64,000 nt of DNA from positions 1 through 64,000 of the forward strand of contig JSYX01000142.1 of assembly GCA_000787465.1 (NCBI GenBank), written 5' to 3'. The stretch is from Thermomucor indicae-seudaticae (Eukaryota; Mucoromycota; Mucoromycetes; Mucorales; Lichtheimiaceae). Below the pieces are notes generated by a model, which was given only the letters and a program-made list of their open reading frames with translations, was not told the origin of the DNA and made no database searches. This document shows, one piece after another, positions 61,762 through 64,000 of this stretch (positions are counted from its first letter, which is position 1; every line of letters starts with the position of its first letter). A program made the position numbers and the translations under genes.

Positions 61762-63057
61762 ATGAACCCTCTCGAACCCCAAAAACTACGCGAAGCTCTT
61801 AAAAAAACCATGCTTATTCGCCGGCAGCTTTGGCCGAACTGGACAAAGCGTTGGGGGCTCTCGAAAGCGCCCAGCTTGAGGCAGCAAGAATTGACAATCT
61901 GCCCATCGCGAAAGTGCAACGGGATATGGGCACTTTCGTTCACCTGCACTTCGGTCGTGCGCAACCACTTACTGCTTGGCACGTGCACGTCAGAGAAAAC
62001 CTCCCTGAGGGTACGTACTTAAGGAAGCCTTTAACTGAAAATAGATGCCTCCACCTGACATTATAGGGAGCGCGTCGCCCGCCGAGAAGGCCAAGATGCT
62101 TGCAGAAAGTTATAAGCAACTGACTGCCGATGAGGTGAAAGCCTTGTGGTATCAAGCCAATAAGGATAATGCAGACGCGTCTCACACGACGTACATGCCG
62201 ACAGCCGAAAGTCGTAAAGCCCTGGGGTCGAGACTGCAGCGCGCGAGATTTCGCAGATCGGCGCTACCTTGAATAAGGGTACTGGAATGGAGATGGCTGT
62301 CGTATTGTCGTCTCCATACCAGAAAGACGAGGGACCTCTACAAGTATCCAGCAGCCGTAAGTAAAACGCGATATCCCTGAGCGACAGCTACTGATATGCT
62401 TTTGAAGCAATTGCTGGAAAAATCGCAAAGAAGTTGTTGGTGAAGAAGAACTTCGATGATGCGGTAAAGAAGGAGCTTGAAGGAACTGCCGGTAAAATGC
62501 TACATCAGCATCATTTTCTACGTTTGTTTCTGATGCGATAAAATCTTAAGGCACCACTTGGCGTTCAAATTGGTACCAAGCGCCAAGAATCGGTGGACGA
62601 GGAGGACTCAACGCAAAGGGCGAAAGTTCCGAGAGGTATCAATGCATTGGGTTGTTGTTTTCTTTAATTCTTCTGCTGATGTCCGGCCCGTGTAGTGGCC
62701 TCGAAGTCCAAGCAAGTTGAGCGCGAGGAGCAGGAGCGGATTCGCAAGTACTTCCTTCAAAAATTCAGTAAGTTTAAAGACTTGGTCAGGGTTGTAAACG
62801 TACATCTGACGGAGGCATTTGCAGATGCTGTGACGGGGCAGTCGAGAACAAGACTTCCCTGCACCGACATAGCGAAGGGAAGAGAGGGTGTTGAAGTTGT
62901 GGGCATGCCTACGTTGGAGACTCCTGCTGGGGAAGTTGTAATCCCTTTCCTGGAGCCAAAGAAGTACAGCGCAAAGCAGCGCAGAAGGCTCCTTGAAGCC
63001 ATAGATCAACAATTGATCAGCTTTAGCAAACTGCCGGCGTCTGTTTCTGACCAATAA
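61762..63057 (+). pseudogene. HMG-box-like hypothetical gene with broken frames
   Basis: No named family is certain. From MNPLEPQKLREALKK at 61762 the frame is lost in a run of seven A (61801-61807); a neighbouring phase then reads AALAELDKALGALESAQLEAAR and TAWHVHVRENLPE. After an intron-like gap, EKAKMLAESYKQLTADEVKALW follows. The TAWxxHVRxNLP...SYKQLTxxEVKALW order resembles an HMG box. A second phase change lies near 62215, after which REISQIGATLNKGTGMEMAVVL is read. A final intact exon (62697-63057) encodes a basic helical C-terminus ending LPASVSDQ. At least two frame changes point to a decayed gene, though homopolymer sequencing errors cannot be excluded. Proteins of this kind are often multi-copy in Mucoromycota; that is from general impression. 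Confidence 0.5.
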
Positions 63058-63526
63058 ACGGTACGATGCGTTAAGGGAGATTTGCACAATCTTGCGTACG
63101 GCTAATTGGGGCAAGGCTGATACAATTCTGACATATGTGTGTCCTTTTTTTATAAAACAATTGCTATAAAGAATGGTAAATGCGTGATCTCTGTTCTTGT
63201 TCTGATTAATTCTGTTTGATAAGTCTTCAAAGTTTATTAGCTGTTAGCTAAATTTCCACATCATGAGAACCCTACCCATGATCACACAAAATAAAGCGTG
63301 TTTTTTAGGACAAACGTAAAGGAACGTGATTGACGGATAAATCAGGCAAAACAATAACATAGCTGTTTTCCGGGAAGTAATTCAGTAATACTTTTCTTTA
63401 GTTATACATCCTTGCACATAGCTATAGGCAACAGTTAAGCTCCTATGTGGGATTGTCCGCGCATATATTGTCTTACCTTGCCCATTGACACCAACAACAG
63501 CAATAACGACGCGTTTTTACAAACTA
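63058..63526. other. Intergenic
   Basis: AT-rich sequence without a coding frame. It contains the presumed promoter of the gene that runs off the right edge. Confidence 0.45.
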
Positions 63527-64000
63527 ATGGGTAGATCAAGAAAAAATACGTTGAATGCAGATGTCGACAGCGATAGTAGTAGCAGTAGCGCGAGCAGTGG
63601 CGACCTGGTTATGACTAGTGTGAATGCTCGCCGCAAACGGATCAAAAAGAGACAAGAAAGTGATACCGTGGTTGGGGATTTCGCAGTGGACGGTCGTTTC
63701 CGATTAAAGAAAATGTCGTTCTCCACGCATCAAACGGCCGACGAAGTGGATAAAGAGGCAGAAGTGCCTTCGGCACCGCCTAATATCGATCGAAGGCTTG
63801 ACGATGGCTTCGGTAGCGTGGGAATAGACTATGACACCGGGGTTGACCACGACAATACGAATGCATACGCAGCGCAGCGCCAGAAGCTCCTTCAGTCTTG
63901 GGCTGAACTATTAGACGATTTGATCGATGAATACGTGTGCCTATTCGGAAAAGGCATCGATGATCCTATTTCGAAAATAGCTCTGTTTCCTCCTGAGAGG
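63527..64000 (+). CDS. N-terminus of an unidentified protein, cut by the window edge
   Basis: An open frame of 158 codons starts at MGRSRKNTLNADVD and stays open to the last base, so the stop lies outside. It begins with a Ser-rich acidic stretch, then a basic patch (RRKRIKKRQES), then Asp-rich sequence, and ends with a helix, KLLQSWAELLDDLIDEYVCLF. That last helix recalls the segment before the cysteine cluster of KDZ-transposase-associated proteins, but no cysteine cluster is in view. The call is left open. Confidence 0.6.
   Translation, partial: MGRSRKNTLNADVDSDSSSSSASSGDLVMTSVNARRKRIKKRQESDTVVGDFAVDGRFRLKKMSFSTHQTADEVDKEAEVPSAPPNIDRRLDDGFGSVGIDYDTGVDHDNTNAYAAQRQKLLQSWAELLDDLIDEYVCLFGKGIDDPISKIALFPPER

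Overview
This window looks like nuclear DNA from an intron-rich early-diverging fungus, most likely Mucoromycota (Mucorales or a relative); the genus cannot be fixed from the sequence. Almost every gene is cut by short introns (about 45-75 nt) with TNCTRAC/CTAAC-like branch sites. The gene set is fungal (HIS7 as a HisH-HisF fusion, SHO1, class II aldolase, an Ecl1-like protein, a Csm1/Pcs1 monopolin subunit, a Num1/Mcp5-type PH protein). It also carries genes usually lost in yeasts and many Dikarya (UFL1, a DDX59-type helicase, a TBRG1-like FYR protein, an FHIP protein, a Fanzor nuclease). No tRNA, rRNA or CRISPR array was found.

Layout. 0.6-12.1 kb: CaMK-type kinase (+), exocyst SEC8 (-), UFM1 ligase UFL1 (-), osmosensor SHO1 (+), with UFL1 and SHO1 sharing a 238-bp divergent promoter. 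12.4-15.8 kb: one small hypothetical gene and a long gene-poor stretch. 15.8-20.5 kb: M3 oligopeptidase and fructose-bisphosphate aldolase (both +). 20.6-24.2 kb: a decayed Tc1/mariner transposase and a 387-bp CACTA-ended MITE with a 3-bp target duplication. 24.3-31 kb: WrbA-like quinone reductase, RPL38, RAB11/YPT3, FYR-domain protein (all +). 31-42 kb: two related-looking membrane proteins with DUF4097-like beta-repeat ectodomains, a secreted Cys-rich GPI-type protein, FHIP, an RRM/zinc-knuckle SR factor and a Lys-rich protein. 42.7-45.6 kb: Ecl1-like protein and DDX59 helicase. 45.9-49.1 kb: a Fanzor (eukaryotic TnpB homologue) copy that appears disrupted. 49.5-61.6 kb: CSM1/PCS1, HIS7, Num1-type PH protein, CSTF1, AP-3 delta. 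61.8-64 kb: a frame-broken HMG-box-like gene and the start of an unidentified gene running off the edge.

The genes do not form operons. Several serve membrane traffic (SEC8, RAB11, AP-3 delta, FHIP), RNA processing (CSTF1, SR factor, DDX59) and basic metabolism, which is ordinary for a fungal chromosome arm with scattered transposon debris. Reconstructed exon chains of thirteen genes close without a frame error. They reveal an unusual number of GC-AG introns (eight candidates in six genes). The most interesting single locus is the Fanzor copy at 45.9-49.1 kb; the most interesting conserved gene is UFL1.
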